Assembly: GCA_945881735.1 (NCBI GenBank)
Contig: CAMCVF010000001.1
Span: forward strand, 186,001-250,000
Length of the DNA stretch: 64,000 nucleotides
DNA from: Methylotenera oryzisoli
Lineage (GTDB): Bacteria > Pseudomonadota > Gammaproteobacteria > Burkholderiales > Methylophilaceae
Direction: 5' to 3'
In this document: positions 21,528 through 30,995 of the stretch, in pieces
How the letters are laid out: every line of letters begins with the position of its first letter
Numbering within the stretch: position 1 is the first letter of the stretch
The notes under the pieces: model-generated
The model's database searches: none
What the model was told of the DNA's origin: nothing
Seen by the model: the letters and a program-made list of their open reading frames with translations, nothing else
Program-made: the position numbers and the translations under genes

Positions 21528-22397
21528 ATGTTTGACTTTTTAACGCCATTTTCTGATTTACTGCGTACAGAACCGACTGTTTTTATTGGCTGCTCAGTCA
21601 TATTAGGGCTTTTAGTGGGTAGCTTTTTAAATGTGGTGATTCACCGCTTACCCAAAATGATGGAACGCGAATGGCATGCAAACTGCCTTGAGTTACAAGG
21701 CAAAGATGTACCTAAACAAACCAAATACACTATTGTGACACCACGCTCTGCCTGTCCCAAATGTGGGCATCAAATCAGCGCGCTAGAAAATATCCCTGTG
21801 TTTAGTTATCTATTTTTAGGTGGAAAATGTAAAGGCTGTAAAACCAAAATTAGCATGCGCTATCCTTTAATTGAAGGACTATCTGGCGCGCTTATTGGCG
21901 CAGCCGCTTATCATTATGGCTACACCTATTTCGCATTATTTGCGTTTATCTTTATATTTGCCTTAATCACACTCACTTTTATTGATTTTGATACACAACT
22001 ATTACCAGACGATATCACCTTGCCCTTGCTTTGGCTGGGTCTATTATTCAATTTAAATGGCGGCTTTACCGATTTAAAATCGGCAGTCATTGGCGCTATG
22101 CTGGGTTATTTAATTTTGTGGAGCGTGTATTGGCTATTTAAGTTAGTCACAGGCAAAGAAGGCATGGGTTATGGCGATTTTAAATTGCTAGGCGCCATTG
22201 GCGCTTGGTTTGGCTGGCAACTATTACCCGCTGTTATTTTGTTAAGTTCAGTGACTGGTGCTTTAATTGGCGTTGGCTTAATACTTTTTAGAAGTGCAGA
22301 CCGTAGCACAGCAATTCCATTTGGGCCGTTTTTAGCACTGGGTGGCATTGCGGCACTATTTTTCGGGCAACAATTAGCCGCGTTTTACTTAGACTAA
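21528..22397 (+). CDS. pilD: Prepilin peptidase / N-methyltransferase
   Basis: 289-residue inner-membrane aspartic peptidase (A24) that cleaves and N-methylates type IV pilins and type II secretion pseudopilins. The N-terminal domain has the four-cysteine zinc motif CPKCGHQ...CKGC (about 76-103). The catalytic aspartates lie in FIDFDTQLLPDD (about 152-163) and GYGDFKLLGAIGAW (about 214-227). Eight hydrophobic segments fit the family. The coaE gene follows 2 bases later. No pilin gene lies in the window. Confidence 0.96.
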   Translation: MFDFLTPFSDLLRTEPTVFIGCSVILGLLVGSFLNVVIHRLPKMMEREWHANCLELQGKDVPKQTKYTIVTPRSACPKCGHQISALENIPVFSYLFLGGKCKGCKTKISMRYPLIEGLSGALIGAAAYHYGYTYFALFAFIFIFALITLTFIDFDTQLLPDDITLPLLWLGLLFNLNGGFTDLKSAVIGAMLGYLILWSVYWLFKLVTGKEGMGYGDFKLLGAIGAWFGWQLLPAVILLSSVTGALIGVGLILFRSADRSTAIPFGPFLALGGIAALFFGQQLAAFYLD

Positions 22398-22399
22398 GC

Positions 22400-23017
22400 A
22401 TGTTTGTTGTTGCGCTAACTGGCGGCATTGGCAGCGGGAAATCAGAAGCCGCAAAGATATTTGCTGAGTTAGGAGTGCCAGTGACTGATGTGGACGTCAT
22501 ATCGCATCAACTTACTGCCGCCAATCAGCGATTGATTAAAAATTTAGAAAATGAATTTGGCAGTAGCTTTATTACGCCAGATGGCGCTTTAAAACGTGCT
22601 GCAATGCGCGATTTGGTGTTTAGCGATAAAACAGCATTAAACAAATTAAACGCTATTTTACACCCCGCCATTTATGCAGAAGCGATTCAACAATTACAAC
22701 ATCATGCCAATGCACCTTACCAAATATTAGTGATTCCATTGCTATTTGAAAATCCAAGTTATTTGCCTCATGTCAATCGTATTTTGTTGATTGATTGCGA
22801 TGAAAAAATACAAATTGAGCGCATCAAACAACGCAGCCAATTAACTGAATCGCAAATTATGTCCATAATCAACATACAAACGCCGCGTAAAAAACGCTTA
22901 GAACAAACAAATGATGTGATTGAAAACAACGAAAATGTGGAAAATTTGCGAAAAAAAATAGTAATGATTCATAAAAATTACATTAATACTTGCGTGCTTA
23001 GCAAAACAATCTCATAA
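22400..23017 (+). CDS. coaE: Dephospho-CoA kinase
   Basis: 205 residues. It catalyses the last step of coenzyme A synthesis. P-loop GGIGSGKSEAAKIF at about 8-21, then DVDVISHQLT near 31-40 and LLFENPSYL near 116, the CoaE substrate lid and core motifs. In the conserved pilD-coaE-zapD-yacG block; 2 bases after pilD, so probably coupled. Confidence 0.96.
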   Translation: MFVVALTGGIGSGKSEAAKIFAELGVPVTDVDVISHQLTAANQRLIKNLENEFGSSFITPDGALKRAAMRDLVFSDKTALNKLNAILHPAIYAEAIQQLQHHANAPYQILVIPLLFENPSYLPHVNRILLIDCDEKIQIERIKQRSQLTESQIMSIINIQTPRKKRLEQTNDVIENNENVENLRKKIVMIHKNYINTCVLSKTIS

Positions 23018-23064
23018 TCTTCATCAATTTAATACTATAAATAAGCAGACTTTAATTTTATAAG

Positions 23065-23823
23065 ATGTCTAGCTACGAATTTCCATTTAACGAACGCATC
23101 CGTACGCTTTTACGATTAGAGGACATCTTTTCAAAAGTGTTGCTTAATGTTGACTCCAAAAATCAACACAGCCATCACAGCGCGCTAATTTCATTGCTAC
23201 AAATGCTGGATATTATTGATCGAGCCGATTTAAAAATGGATTTAGTACAGGAATTAGACCGCCAGCGTTTAGCCATGCAAAATTTTCGTGGCAACCCCAT
23301 TATTGCAGAAGCCGTTTTAGACAAAATTCTCAAACAAATTGGTGCATGCTCTACTACACTAAGAAGTGATAGCGCAAAATTGGGCCAACATTTACGTGAA
23401 AACGAATGGCTAATGAGCATTAAGCAGCGTGCTGGAATTCCAGGTGGCTTATGTCAATTTGATATTCCGTCTTATCACTACTGGCTTAACCTAGATAGTG
23501 CAAAGCGCAAGCAGGATTTTGATGACTGGTTAGCCAAATTAATGCCCATGTACGATGCCATCAAAACTATTTTGCATATTTTGCGTGGAAGCGGTGTGGT
23601 AACGAAACATCATACTGACAGTGGATCTTATCAGCAAATGTTGGGCGGCGCCAAACTAGCCCAGATGCTTATTATTCAATTGGCCGACGATTGCCCCTGT
23701 TTTCCTGAAGTCAGCGCCAATAAATACGCAATCAATCTACGTTTTAATAACCTAGATTTTGTGCAAAAACCTAAGCAATGTGAACATGCGATTGATTTCA
23801 CCATCATACTTTGTAATCTGTAA
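23065..23823 (+). CDS. zapD: Cell division protein ZapD (YacF)
   Basis: 252 residues. ZapD cross-links FtsZ filaments at the division ring. The family opening YEFPFNERIRTLLRLEDIF is at 4-22, with GIPGGLCQFDIPSYHYWL near 129-146 and a C-terminal beta domain (INLRFNNLDF). It lies 47 bases after coaE and before yacG, the expected context. Confidence 0.95.
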   Translation: MSSYEFPFNERIRTLLRLEDIFSKVLLNVDSKNQHSHHSALISLLQMLDIIDRADLKMDLVQELDRQRLAMQNFRGNPIIAEAVLDKILKQIGACSTTLRSDSAKLGQHLRENEWLMSIKQRAGIPGGLCQFDIPSYHYWLNLDSAKRKQDFDDWLAKLMPMYDAIKTILHILRGSGVVTKHHTDSGSYQQMLGGAKLAQMLIIQLADDCPCFPEVSANKYAINLRFNNLDFVQKPKQCEHAIDFTIILCNL

Positions 23824-23900
23824 TTTTTCATACTCGGTAACATTGGCAATCAATAATCCAAGTTATCTATAATACGGCATTCTATTTTAGGAATTAGCAA

Positions 23901-24089
23901 ATGTCACTGGTAAGTACTCGCTTTGTCGCCTGCCCGTATTGCAAAAAGCTCATTGAATATAACTTTGATAACAAATTCCGCCCTTTTTGCTCAGAGCGTT
24001 GTCAATTAATGGACTTGGGCGATTGGGCTAACGAAAACTATAAAATACCTGACAACTCGCCGCCCAATACAGATGATGAATTGAATTAA
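23901..24089 (+). CDS. yacG: DNA gyrase inhibitor YacG
   Basis: 62-residue zinc-finger protein. CPYCKK (12-17) and CSERCQLMDLGDWANE (about 30-45) provide the four zinc ligands and the conserved LGDWA(N)E stretch. Known members bind the GyrB C-terminal region and inhibit gyrase. It ends the pilD-coaE-zapD-yacG block. Start preceded by TTTTAGGAATTAGCAA. Confidence 0.95.
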   Translation: MSLVSTRFVACPYCKKLIEYNFDNKFRPFCSERCQLMDLGDWANENYKIPDNSPPNTDDELN

Positions 24090-24194
24090 AAAACCCTATA
24101 CAATTAAGCTTAATATCACTCATTTAAAATCAAGTATTTGCAATTATATTTTACTTATTTGTCAGAGAATATATAAACATACCGGGCAATCACT

Positions 24195-24626
24195 ATGACA
24201 AACTTATTTAAAACAGCTTTTTTTATCGGCTTACTCACCGCTTTTCAAGCGCATGCTGAAGTAAAAATTAGCGATGCTTGGGTTCGCGCCAACGCTCCAG
24301 GTCAAAAGGTTGGCGCCGCATATATGACTTTTATCAGCCCGCAAGATACTACCTTGGTTTTTATCGAATCGCCTGATGCAGGATCCGTTGAAATTCACAG
24401 CATGAGTATGAGTAACGGCGTGATGAAAATGCGGATGTTAGAAGAATTAGTGCTTAAAGCAGGTAAAGCAGAGAAATTAGTACCGGGTGGATTTCACTTA
24501 ATGTTGTTTGATTTGACTAAACCTTTGAAAGCTGGCGAAAAGGCCACGTTTAAGCTTTGCTTTAAAGACAAATCGGGTAACATGACGCACCAAACTATTA
24601 TGCTACCAATTAAAGAGCTTAATTAG
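24195..24626 (+). CDS. Periplasmic copper chaperone PCuAC (DUF461)
   Basis: 143 residues with a signal peptide (MTNLFKTAFFIGLLTAFQAHA). The mature part begins VKISDAWVRANAPG, a hallmark of PCuAC. The Cu(I) motif H-X10-M-X21-H-X-M is present: EIHSMSMS, the Met pair MRM, then GGFHLML (about 105-111). PCuAC delivers copper to cytochrome oxidase CuA. No Sco or oxidase gene is adjacent; it lies convergent with the Nudix-ThiE gene. The TATA-rich 100 bases upstream may hold its promoter. Confidence 0.92.
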   Translation: MTNLFKTAFFIGLLTAFQAHAEVKISDAWVRANAPGQKVGAAYMTFISPQDTTLVFIESPDAGSVEIHSMSMSNGVMKMRMLEELVLKAGKAEKLVPGGFHLMLFDLTKPLKAGEKATFKLCFKDKSGNMTHQTIMLPIKELN

Positions 24627-24643
24627 GATTTAATTTAAACTAA

Positions 24644-25594
24644 TTATTGCCAAATTGCGCGTTGCATGGCCACTCCACGTGCGCCACATTGCAAGGCTTG
24701 TGGTAAATCTAGTACACACATTCCACCAAGCGCATAAACAGGAATATCGCAGTTTTCAATCATTTGCGCAAAATTCTGCCAGCCCAACGGCATAGTATTA
24801 TCGTGGCTTTTGGTGGCATTAATAGGTGATAGAACCACAAAATCCAGCCCTAATTTTTCCGCATACGCTAATTCTGCCGCATTATGGCAAGAAGCTGACG
24901 CCATTATATTTGCTGGCTTTTGTAGACAACTCATAAGTTGGGCGCTGGTTAAATGCACTCCATCGGCACCCAATTGTCGCGCCAATTCAACGTTACTATT
25001 AATTAAAACTTTTGCCTGATGAGGTTTTGCCAGTGCAATTACTTTGCCTGCAAATCCCACTAAATCTGAAGGGGCAAGTTGCTTTTCACGAATTTGGATT
25101 AACTTTAAACCTTGTTTTAATTGACTTTCAAGCGCGTTCAAAAATGGCTGCTCACCCATCTCATGTAAATTAGTAATGGCATAAATAGTGGGTAATGCCA
25201 GCGAGTGCATAATAAGCGCATTGGCAGGCAAAACGGGCGAGATCGTCATATTGACAGGCGTTTGCCAGCATAATTGTTGGCCTTCTTTTGCCTCTAATGT
25301 GCCTTGCCATTCGGTGACAAAATAAAAATGCAGCTTAACGGTTTTAGCCACAGAATCATGTGTGGCAGGATAATCAAAGCGGCGCGTTAGCCACGCTTGC
25401 ATTTTAGTCGGCGTAATGCCCAACTCTTCTTGCAACTCGCGGCTTAGGCCTTGCTCTGGCGTTTCATTGACCTCAATTTTCCCACCGGGAAACTCCCACC
25501 AGCCAGCCCAGCCTTTGCCAGCAGGGCGGCTTGCCATTAAGAATTGACCACCAGGTTTCTGTAGTATACCAACAGCGACTTGTACAACTTTCAT
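24644..25594 (-). CDS. Fused Nudix hydrolase (MutT-like) and ThiE-like domain
   Basis: 316 residues from the ATG at 25594 (MKVVQVAVGILQ), which fits the Nudix N-terminus; a longer upstream frame to 25735 overlaps the DUF815 gene and is not needed. The Nudix box reads GGKIEVNETPEQGLSREL followed by QEELGI (about 40-62). The C-terminal half (about 130-316) is a thiamine-phosphate-synthase/TenI barrel with LIQIREK and GADGVHLTS. This fusion is widespread in beta- and gammaproteobacteria; the Nudix part presumably clears 8-oxo-dGTP-like nucleotides, the role of the ThiE-like part is unproven. Follows DUF815. Confidence 0.93.
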   Translation of the reverse strand: MKVVQVAVGILQKPGGQFLMASRPAGKGWAGWWEFPGGKIEVNETPEQGLSRELQEELGITPTKMQAWLTRRFDYPATHDSVAKTVKLHFYFVTEWQGTLEAKEGQQLCWQTPVNMTISPVLPANALIMHSLALPTIYAITNLHEMGEQPFLNALESQLKQGLKLIQIREKQLAPSDLVGFAGKVIALAKPHQAKVLINSNVELARQLGADGVHLTSAQLMSCLQKPANIMASASCHNAAELAYAEKLGLDFVVLSPINATKSHDNTMPLGWQNFAQMIENCDIPVYALGGMCVLDLPQALQCGARGVAMQRAIWQ

Positions 25595-25613
25595 GGGTGG
25601 AAAATTATACAAG

Positions 25614-26480
25614 CTATCTTTGCTGATTGAGGCCAATTTTACCGGCATAATCGCGCGCAAATTGATACGCCACACGACCACTGCGGGCGCCTCGAGTATG
25701 CGTAAATTGCAAGGCGGCGCTTTGTGCCGCATCATCGAAATTTAAACCAAAAGTTTGCAGCCAGCTTTTGGCAATAAGCAAATACTCATCTTGGTCAAAT
25801 GCATAAAACGATAGCCACAAACCAAATCGCTCTGCCAGCGCTGTTTTTTCTTCTATCGTATCACTTGGCCTTATTTCTTCATCGGCATGCTTAGTAGCCA
25901 GATTATCCAACATATATTCTGGCATTAAATTTTTGCGGTTAGATGTGGCATACACTAATGCATTATTCGAAATACTCGTAACAGAGCCATCCAGCACTAC
26001 TTTTAGGGCTTTATAACTAGCATCATTGGCCTCAAAGGTTAAATCATCGCAAAAGATAATGAATTTTTCAGAGCGCTCACGAATCTGGCTGACAATTTCG
26101 CCTAAACAAATCAGGTCTTGTTTATCAACCTCAATCAAACGTAAACCATGCTCTGAATATTGCGTTAACAAGGCTTTGATAAGTGACGATTTACCCGTAC
26201 CACGCGCGCCTGTTAGCAATACATTATTAGCAGGAAATCCAGCTAAAAATTGCCGTGTATTACGTATAATCTCAGCTTTTTGTGCATCCACATAATGAAT
26301 ATTAGCCAACTGCATAGTATGCGGGTGCGCAATTGGTATTAAATGGCCTTTACCATTTTGTATCACCCAGCGCCATGCAAGTGCATTCCAATTAATTTGA
26401 GCGTTGCTGGCTGGCAGCAGACTTTCCAGCTTGCTAATTAAGCCTTCTGCGCGAGTGATTAAACTTTCTAAATTATCCAT
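25614..26480 (-). CDS. DUF815-family AAA-type ATPase
   Basis: 288 residues. Walker A GARGTGKSS (about 92-100), Walker B FIIFCDDLTFE (about 139-149), sensor-like ATSNRKNLMPE near 186. N-terminal ~60 residues are helical and specific to the family. DUF815 proteins are predicted AAA+ ATPases of unknown role. It sits between argJ and the Nudix-ThiE gene, its usual place in betaproteobacteria, though an 80-base structured element separates it from argJ here. Confidence 0.9.
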   Translation of the reverse strand: MDNLESLITRAEGLISKLESLLPASNAQINWNALAWRWVIQNGKGHLIPIAHPHTMQLANIHYVDAQKAEIIRNTRQFLAGFPANNVLLTGARGTGKSSLIKALLTQYSEHGLRLIEVDKQDLICLGEIVSQIRERSEKFIIFCDDLTFEANDASYKALKVVLDGSVTSISNNALVYATSNRKNLMPEYMLDNLATKHADEEIRPSDTIEEKTALAERFGLWLSFYAFDQDEYLLIAKSWLQTFGLNFDDAAQSAALQFTHTRGARSGRVAYQFARDYAGKIGLNQQR

Positions 26481-26563
26481 TAATTGGGTTTCTTTTGGGA
26501 CTAGAACTTAAAGTACCGTGGTAATAAAGGTATTATAAAATAAAGAATTTTAGGATTTAGCGC

Positions 26564-26643
26564 TAGGCGCACGGCACACCGAAACCAGAATGTAAGCGAG
26601 TAAATGCGGATTTCGATTACCGCGGAAAAGCGGAGTGCGCCTA
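26564..26643. repeat. 80-base element with a 9-bp terminal stem and inner hairpins
   Basis: TAGGCGCAC at 26564-26572 is the exact reverse complement of GTGCGCCTA at 26635-26643. Inside, CCGCGGAAAAGCGG (26620-26633) forms a small hairpin, and CGAAA (26580-26584) faces TTTCG (26610-26614). It is clearly more GC-rich than the flanks. It lies between argJ and DUF815. It could be a miniature extragenic repeat or a structured RNA; nothing known to me matches exactly. Confidence 0.5.
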
Positions 26644-26659
26644 AAAAATGAATTTTCAT

Positions 26660-27886
26660 TTATGAGCGATAATCAGCGTTGATTTTAACGTAATCGTAGC
26701 TAAAATCACACGTCCAAATCGTGATATTATCATTACCGCGATTTAAAACGACGCGCACTAAAATATCAGATTCTTTCATAATGGCAGCGCCTTGTTCTTC
26801 TATATAACTAGCAGCGCGACCACCTTTCTCGGCCACTAATACATTACCCAAATATAAATCCAGCTTATCTACATCTAAATCGTCAATACCTGCATAACCA
26901 ATAGCGGCCAAAATACGGCCTAAGTTAGGGTCGCTGGCAAAAAAGGCGGTCTTAATTAAGGGTGAATGGGCAATGGCATAAGCTACTTTGCGGCATTCTG
27001 TTTCATCCTTACCGCTCTCAACGGTTACTGTCATAAACTTAGTTGCACCTTCTCCATCGCGAACAATAGCTTGTGCCAGCTCAATCGCCACATCCGTTAA
27101 TGCATTACGTAGGACAATAAAATCATCGCTGCCAATAGCGACTTCTGTATTGCCCGTCAAGTTGGTCGCCATCATCATTAGGCTATCGTTGGTTGAAGTA
27201 TCGCCATCAACCGTAATGCAGTTAAACGATTTTTTGACGGCATACTGAATAATCACCTCAAGCGCCGATTGGCTTACAGCCGCATCAGTGGCGATATAAC
27301 CTAGCATGGTCGCCATATTGGGGTGAATCATGCCACTGCCCTTGCTGATACCTGTAATCGTCACCGTTTTGCCAGCTAGCTGAATCTGACGCGATGTACC
27401 TTTGGGCACGATATCAGTGGTCATAATCGCTTCAGCCGCGTTTAACCAATTATCTTCATTCAAGTTTTCAATGGCCACTGGCATACCCGCAATCACTTTA
27501 TCCACTGGCAAAGGTTCTAAAATCACACCTGTTGAAAACGGTAACACTTGATTTGACGCTATATCTAACAGCATGCTTAACGCATCACAGCTTTGCTTGG
27601 CGCGTTTTATGCCTTCCTCACCCGTGCCTGCATTGGCGCAACCCGTGTTTACCAGTAAAGCGCGAATACCAGCGGTTTCGGCCAAATGCGTTTTACACAA
27701 AATAACAGGCGCAGCGCAAAAACGATTTTGTGTAAAAACGCCCGCCACCGCACTGCCTACTGGCAAGGTAATTACCAACACATCTTTACGGTCTGGCTTG
27801 CGCACATGCGCTTTGGCAAAGCCCAATTTAACGCCCTTAACAGGCAAGAGAGCAGTTGTGATTGGGGCACTTAATTTTACTGGCAT
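26660..27886 (-). CDS. argJ: Bifunctional glutamate N-acetyltransferase / amino-acid acetyltransferase
   Basis: 408 residues. ArgJ recycles the acetyl group in arginine biosynthesis. The autocleavage region [16 protein letters not shown] (about 184-199) contains the conserved Ala-Thr cut site where Thr becomes the nucleophile. [20 protein letters not shown]-type C-terminal sequence is present in slightly altered order, and [10 protein letters not shown] near 82. In many betaproteobacteria argJ follows secA; here secA is 31 kb away. Confidence 0.96.
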   Translation of the reverse strand: MPVKLSAPITTALLPVKGVKLGFAKAHVRKPDRKDVLVITLPVGSAVAGVFTQNRFCAAPVILCKTHLAETAGIRALLVNTGCANAGTGEEGIKRAKQSCDALSMLLDIASNQVLPFSTGVILEPLPVDKVIAGMPVAIENLNEDNWLNAAEAIMTTDIVPKGTSRQIQLAGKTVTITGISKGSGMIHPNMATMLGYIATDAAVSQSALEVIIQYAVKKSFNCITVDGDTSTNDSLMMMATNLTGNTEVAIGSDDFIVLRNALTDVAIELAQAIVRDGEGATKFMTVTVESGKDETECRKVAYAIAHSPLIKTAFFASDPNLGRILAAIGYAGIDDLDVDKLDLYLGNVLVAEKGGRAASYIEEQGAAIMKESDILVRVVLNRGNDNITIWTCDFSYDYVKINADYRS

Positions 27887-27978
27887 TGGCAGACCTACAA
27901 ATAAAAGGTTTTTAAATATTATGCGGGTTTTTACTTTATTAAAAATTTATTTACAAACTTATCTTTTATCCGACTTAG

Positions 27979-28272
27979 ACTTTCATCACAATTCTACCCC
28001 ACCATAAGCAATTTAGGCCGATTGCTGAAGAACAAGCTGCGCGAATCGGATTTATCGTTCCAATTGGCGGCGAAGAATTTGCCTCATTGTTACCCAATAT
28101 AACAAGCGACGTGGCTTGTGAAATGGTAGATGAGCTAAAAAATATCATGATGACACCAACCAATTCTTTGGCCGATGAAAACTCACTTTCACTTACCGCC
28201 AGCTTTGGCATTTCGGCGCTCAGTGAAACAATTGAAGATTTATTGAACCATGCTGTCGAGGAAACTTATTAA
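27979..28272 (+). pseudogene. Remnant of a GGDEF (diguanylate cyclase) domain
   Basis: One open stretch reads EEQAARIGFIVPIGGEEFAS, then LLPNITSDVACEMVDELKN, and LTASFGISALSETIEDLL to a stop at 28270-28272. GGEEF and the SFGIS beta-strand are the back half of a GGDEF domain. The upstream metal-binding half survives only as SDLDFHH in another frame (27967-27990), and spacing to GGEEF is too short, so part is deleted. No start, no sensor domain: a dead fragment. Confidence 0.8.
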
Positions 28273-28294
28273 ACCCAAAACGGCGACCATAATC

Positions 28295-28334
28295 ATGTCT
28301 TGATGTCTTGATGTCTTGATGTCTTGATGTCTTG
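28295..28334. repeat. Tandem repeat, ATGTCTTG x5
   Basis: Five perfect, uninterrupted copies of the 8-base unit ATGTCTTG, followed by TATATAAA. It lies between the GGDEF remnant and the 3' end of cysS. Perfect copies suggest recent slippage. Confidence 0.95.
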
Positions 28335-28404
28335 TATATAAAACTTCGCACATTTATTTAATAAGTGTGCCGAATTCAACATAATTGAGACCTTACTTCT
28401 TAGG

Positions 28405-29802
28405 CTAATCCCTGCGCCAAGTAGTGCCTTGTGGTGTATCTTCTAAAATAATGCCCTCATCGGCAAGATGTTTGCGAATGCGGTCGGCTTCGGCAAAGTT
28501 TTTAGACTTTTTAGCTTGAATGCGCTTAGCTAATAATTCCTCAACTTGAATTTCGTAATCCTCGATACTGTTTGATGATGTATGGCTATCTGCTGCACTA
28601 TTGAAGCCTTGCAAAAATGCATTTGGTTCACGTTGCAATAATCCAATCACTTTACCCAAGCGCTTTAGCAAGCTTGCTACGTCAAGTGATTTCGTTTTAT
28701 TCACCTCATTCGCCAAATCAAACAATACCGCCATCGCTTCTGGGGTATTAAAATCATCGTCCATCGCTACTTTAAATCGGGCAGCTTGAGGATGAGTCCA
28801 GTCAATTTCAGAATCTGTTACATCATAATAACGCAAGGCCGTATATAAGCGCTTTAAAGCCGATTTTGCATCATCTAAATGCTGGTCTGAATAGTTAAGT
28901 GGACTACGATAATGCGCACGTAGGATAAAAAATCGCACCACTTCGGCATCGTATTTTTTTAGCACTTCGCGAATAGTAAAAAAGTTTCCCAACGACTTTG
29001 ACATCTTCTCATCGTCTACCCGCACAAACCCATTATGCATCCAGTAATTAGCCATTTGGCAGCTGTGGACGGCTTCTGATTGCGCGATTTCATTTTCATG
29101 ATGCGGAAATTGCAAATCTTGCCCACCGCCATGAATATCAAAGTGTGCCCCCAAATGCGCGGCACTCATCACTGAGCATTCGATATGCCAGCCAGGACGA
29201 CCTGCACCCCAAGGCGAATCCCATTTGGGCTCGTTTGGCTTAACTGATTTCCACAGTACAAAATCCATGGGGTCTTTTTTAAAGGTATCAATTTCCACAC
29301 GCTCACCTGCACGTAAATCCTCTAAACTTTTGCCCGATAATTTTCCGTAATCGGCAAAACTACGAACGCTGTAAAACACATCGCCATTGTCCGCTGCGTA
29401 GGCATGGCCTTTTTCAATTAAAGCTGCAATCATTTTAATCATGCCATTAATATAGGCGGTAGCGCGTGGCTCAATATCTGGACGAATAATGCCTAATTTC
29501 GCTGAGTCATCATCCATCGCATCAATAAAACGTTGCGTTAAATCGCCAATAGACTCTTTGTTTTCATTGGCACGCTTGATGATTTTGTCATCAATATCGG
29601 TGATATTACGCACATAAGTCACCTCATAATTAGAGGTGCGAAACCAGCGCGAAACCATATCAAAAACCACCATCACTCTGGCATGGCCTAAATGGCAAAA
29701 GTCGTACACGGTCATGCCGCAAACGTACATTTGCACTTTGTTTGGCTCAATTGGGGTAAAAGTTTGCTTATCGCGGCTTAGGGTATTGTAGATTTTCAGC
29801 AT
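28405..29802 (-). CDS. cysS: Cysteinyl-tRNA synthetase
   Basis: 465 residues, class I synthetase. The HIGH motif region is [18 protein letters not shown] (about 28-45), with Cys28 as zinc ligand; further zinc ligands lie in HIECSVMS and [11 protein letters not shown] near 206-240. KMSKS is in [14 protein letters not shown] near 265. Normal length, complete. Monocistronic on the minus strand. Confidence 0.98.
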   Translation of the reverse strand: MLKIYNTLSRDKQTFTPIEPNKVQMYVCGMTVYDFCHLGHARVMVVFDMVSRWFRTSNYEVTYVRNITDIDDKIIKRANENKESIGDLTQRFIDAMDDDSAKLGIIRPDIEPRATAYINGMIKMIAALIEKGHAYAADNGDVFYSVRSFADYGKLSGKSLEDLRAGERVEIDTFKKDPMDFVLWKSVKPNEPKWDSPWGAGRPGWHIECSVMSAAHLGAHFDIHGGGQDLQFPHHENEIAQSEAVHSCQMANYWMHNGFVRVDDEKMSKSLGNFFTIREVLKKYDAEVVRFFILRAHYRSPLNYSDQHLDDAKSALKRLYTALRYYDVTDSEIDWTHPQAARFKVAMDDDFNTPEAMAVLFDLANEVNKTKSLDVASLLKRLGKVIGLLQREPNAFLQGFNSAADSHTSSNSIEDYEIQVEELLAKRIQAKKSKNFAEADRIRKHLADEGIILEDTPQGTTWRRD

Positions 29803-29906
29803 GAATTAAAGTTAAAAATTGAGTTTTTACATAAAATTACAAATAATTTACATTAAATAATAGTGAATTGGGCTAGTTGGGTAAATGGGCTATTGGATGT
29901 TAGCTA

Positions 29907-29937
29907 CGCTATTGATAGAATAGCGTTTTAATAACGC
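29907..29937 (+). promoter_or_regulatory. Two overlapping inverted repeats before the TPR gene
   Basis: CGCTATT-GATAG-AATAGCG at 29907-29925 and GCGTT-TTAAT-AACGC at 29923-29937 share three bases, so the two hairpins exclude each other in RNA or offer overlapping operator half-sites in DNA. They end 16 bases before the start codon at 29954. Confidence 0.35.
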
Positions 29938-29953
29938 AATTGAGTATATCACA

Positions 29954-30952
29954 ATGAATATTTGCAACCGTCTGCTATGTATTTTTGCCATTCATTTTTT
30001 ATTTGCATTAAGCCTTGTATCATCTAACGTTTTTGCTGACGAGCTTAAAGACATTTCACAACTGTCCGACCAAGGTCAGCAATCAGCAGCACTTGAGCGT
30101 CTTAATGCTTACTTGGTGGCCAACCCTAAAGATCCGCAAGCCATGTTTATGAAGGGTATTATTCAAGTTGAAAGTGGCAAACGTGATGATGCGATTAAAA
30201 CCTTTACCGATTTAACCAGCAAATATCCAAATCTGCCTGAACCATACAATAACTTAGCGGTGCTTTATGCGGATGCTGGTGAATATGATAAAGCGAAAAA
30301 AGCGCTTGAAACCGCTATAAAAACGCATCCAAGTTACGCAACTGCGCACGAAAATTTGGGCGATATTTATGCGCGCATGGCTTCTGAGGCTTACGATAAA
30401 GCATTACAGTTGGACAATGGCAATTCGCGCGCTCAAAGCAAGTTATCGATGATTAAAGATTTGTTTGGCACGAGCAATAATGTGGTTGCAAAAGCAGAGC
30501 CAGCTAAAAACGCAAAATCGGGTACTATGCCGATTCGCCCAACTGATAAGAAAGAAGAGCCATCAAAAGCGATTGAAACGTTTAAAGCTCCTGTAGACTC
30601 ATCGGCAGATGATGAAAGAAGTGTGGCTGATGCAGTAGGTATTTGGGCAAAAGCTTGGTCAAGCCAAGATGTAGAAAAATATTTAGCCAGTTATGCAGAC
30701 AGCTTTAAAACACCAAAAGGCGAAAGCCGCAAAGCTTGGGAGAAACAACGTCGCGAACGTATTAGCGCACCAAAAAGTATTAGCGTAGAATTGAAAAATC
30801 AAAACGTAACAATAGTAGATAGTAACAACGCAAAGGTGACATTTAAACAATCGTATAAAGGCGCAGGTAAAGCGATTCGAACCGATAAAACATTGTTGTT
30901 GAAAAAAGAAAATGGCAATTGGTTAATTGAACAGGAATTTGGATCAAACTGA
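29954..30952 (+). CDS. Exported TPR protein with a C-terminal NTF2/Cds6-like domain
   Basis: 332 residues with an N-terminal signal sequence (hydrophobic 8-28, VFADE). Residues about 42-150 are tetratricopeptide repeats (PQAMFMKGIIQVESGKRDDA; EPYNNLAVLYADAGEYDKA; ATAHENLGDIYARMASEAY, each partial). A Lys/Pro/Glu-rich linker (165-205) leads to a C-terminal domain of about 115 residues (VGIWAKAWSSQDVEKYLASY... GNWLIEQEF) of the SnoaL/NTF2 type seen in L,D-transpeptidase Cds6. The next gene, an L,D-transpeptidase, ends in a related domain. Probably both act in the periplasm on the cell wall. Exact role unknown. Confidence 0.8.
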   Translation: MNICNRLLCIFAIHFLFALSLVSSNVFADELKDISQLSDQGQQSAALERLNAYLVANPKDPQAMFMKGIIQVESGKRDDAIKTFTDLTSKYPNLPEPYNNLAVLYADAGEYDKAKKALETAIKTHPSYATAHENLGDIYARMASEAYDKALQLDNGNSRAQSKLSMIKDLFGTSNNVVAKAEPAKNAKSGTMPIRPTDKKEEPSKAIETFKAPVDSSADDERSVADAVGIWAKAWSSQDVEKYLASYADSFKTPKGESRKAWEKQRRERISAPKSISVELKNQNVTIVDSNNAKVTFKQSYKGAGKAIRTDKTLLLKKENGNWLIEQEFGSN

Positions 30953-30995
30953 TGTTTGCCGTAGCATGTGAACAGAATTAACAGCAAAAAAGGCA

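Noticed and set aside
24644-25735. Longer start at 25735 for the Nudix-ThiE protein
   Set aside because: It would overlap the DUF815 gene by 120 bases; the ATG at 25594 begins exactly at the Nudix fold.
27979-28272. GGEEF motif as a live diguanylate cyclase
   Set aside because: The metal-binding half and start are missing, so it cannot be active.
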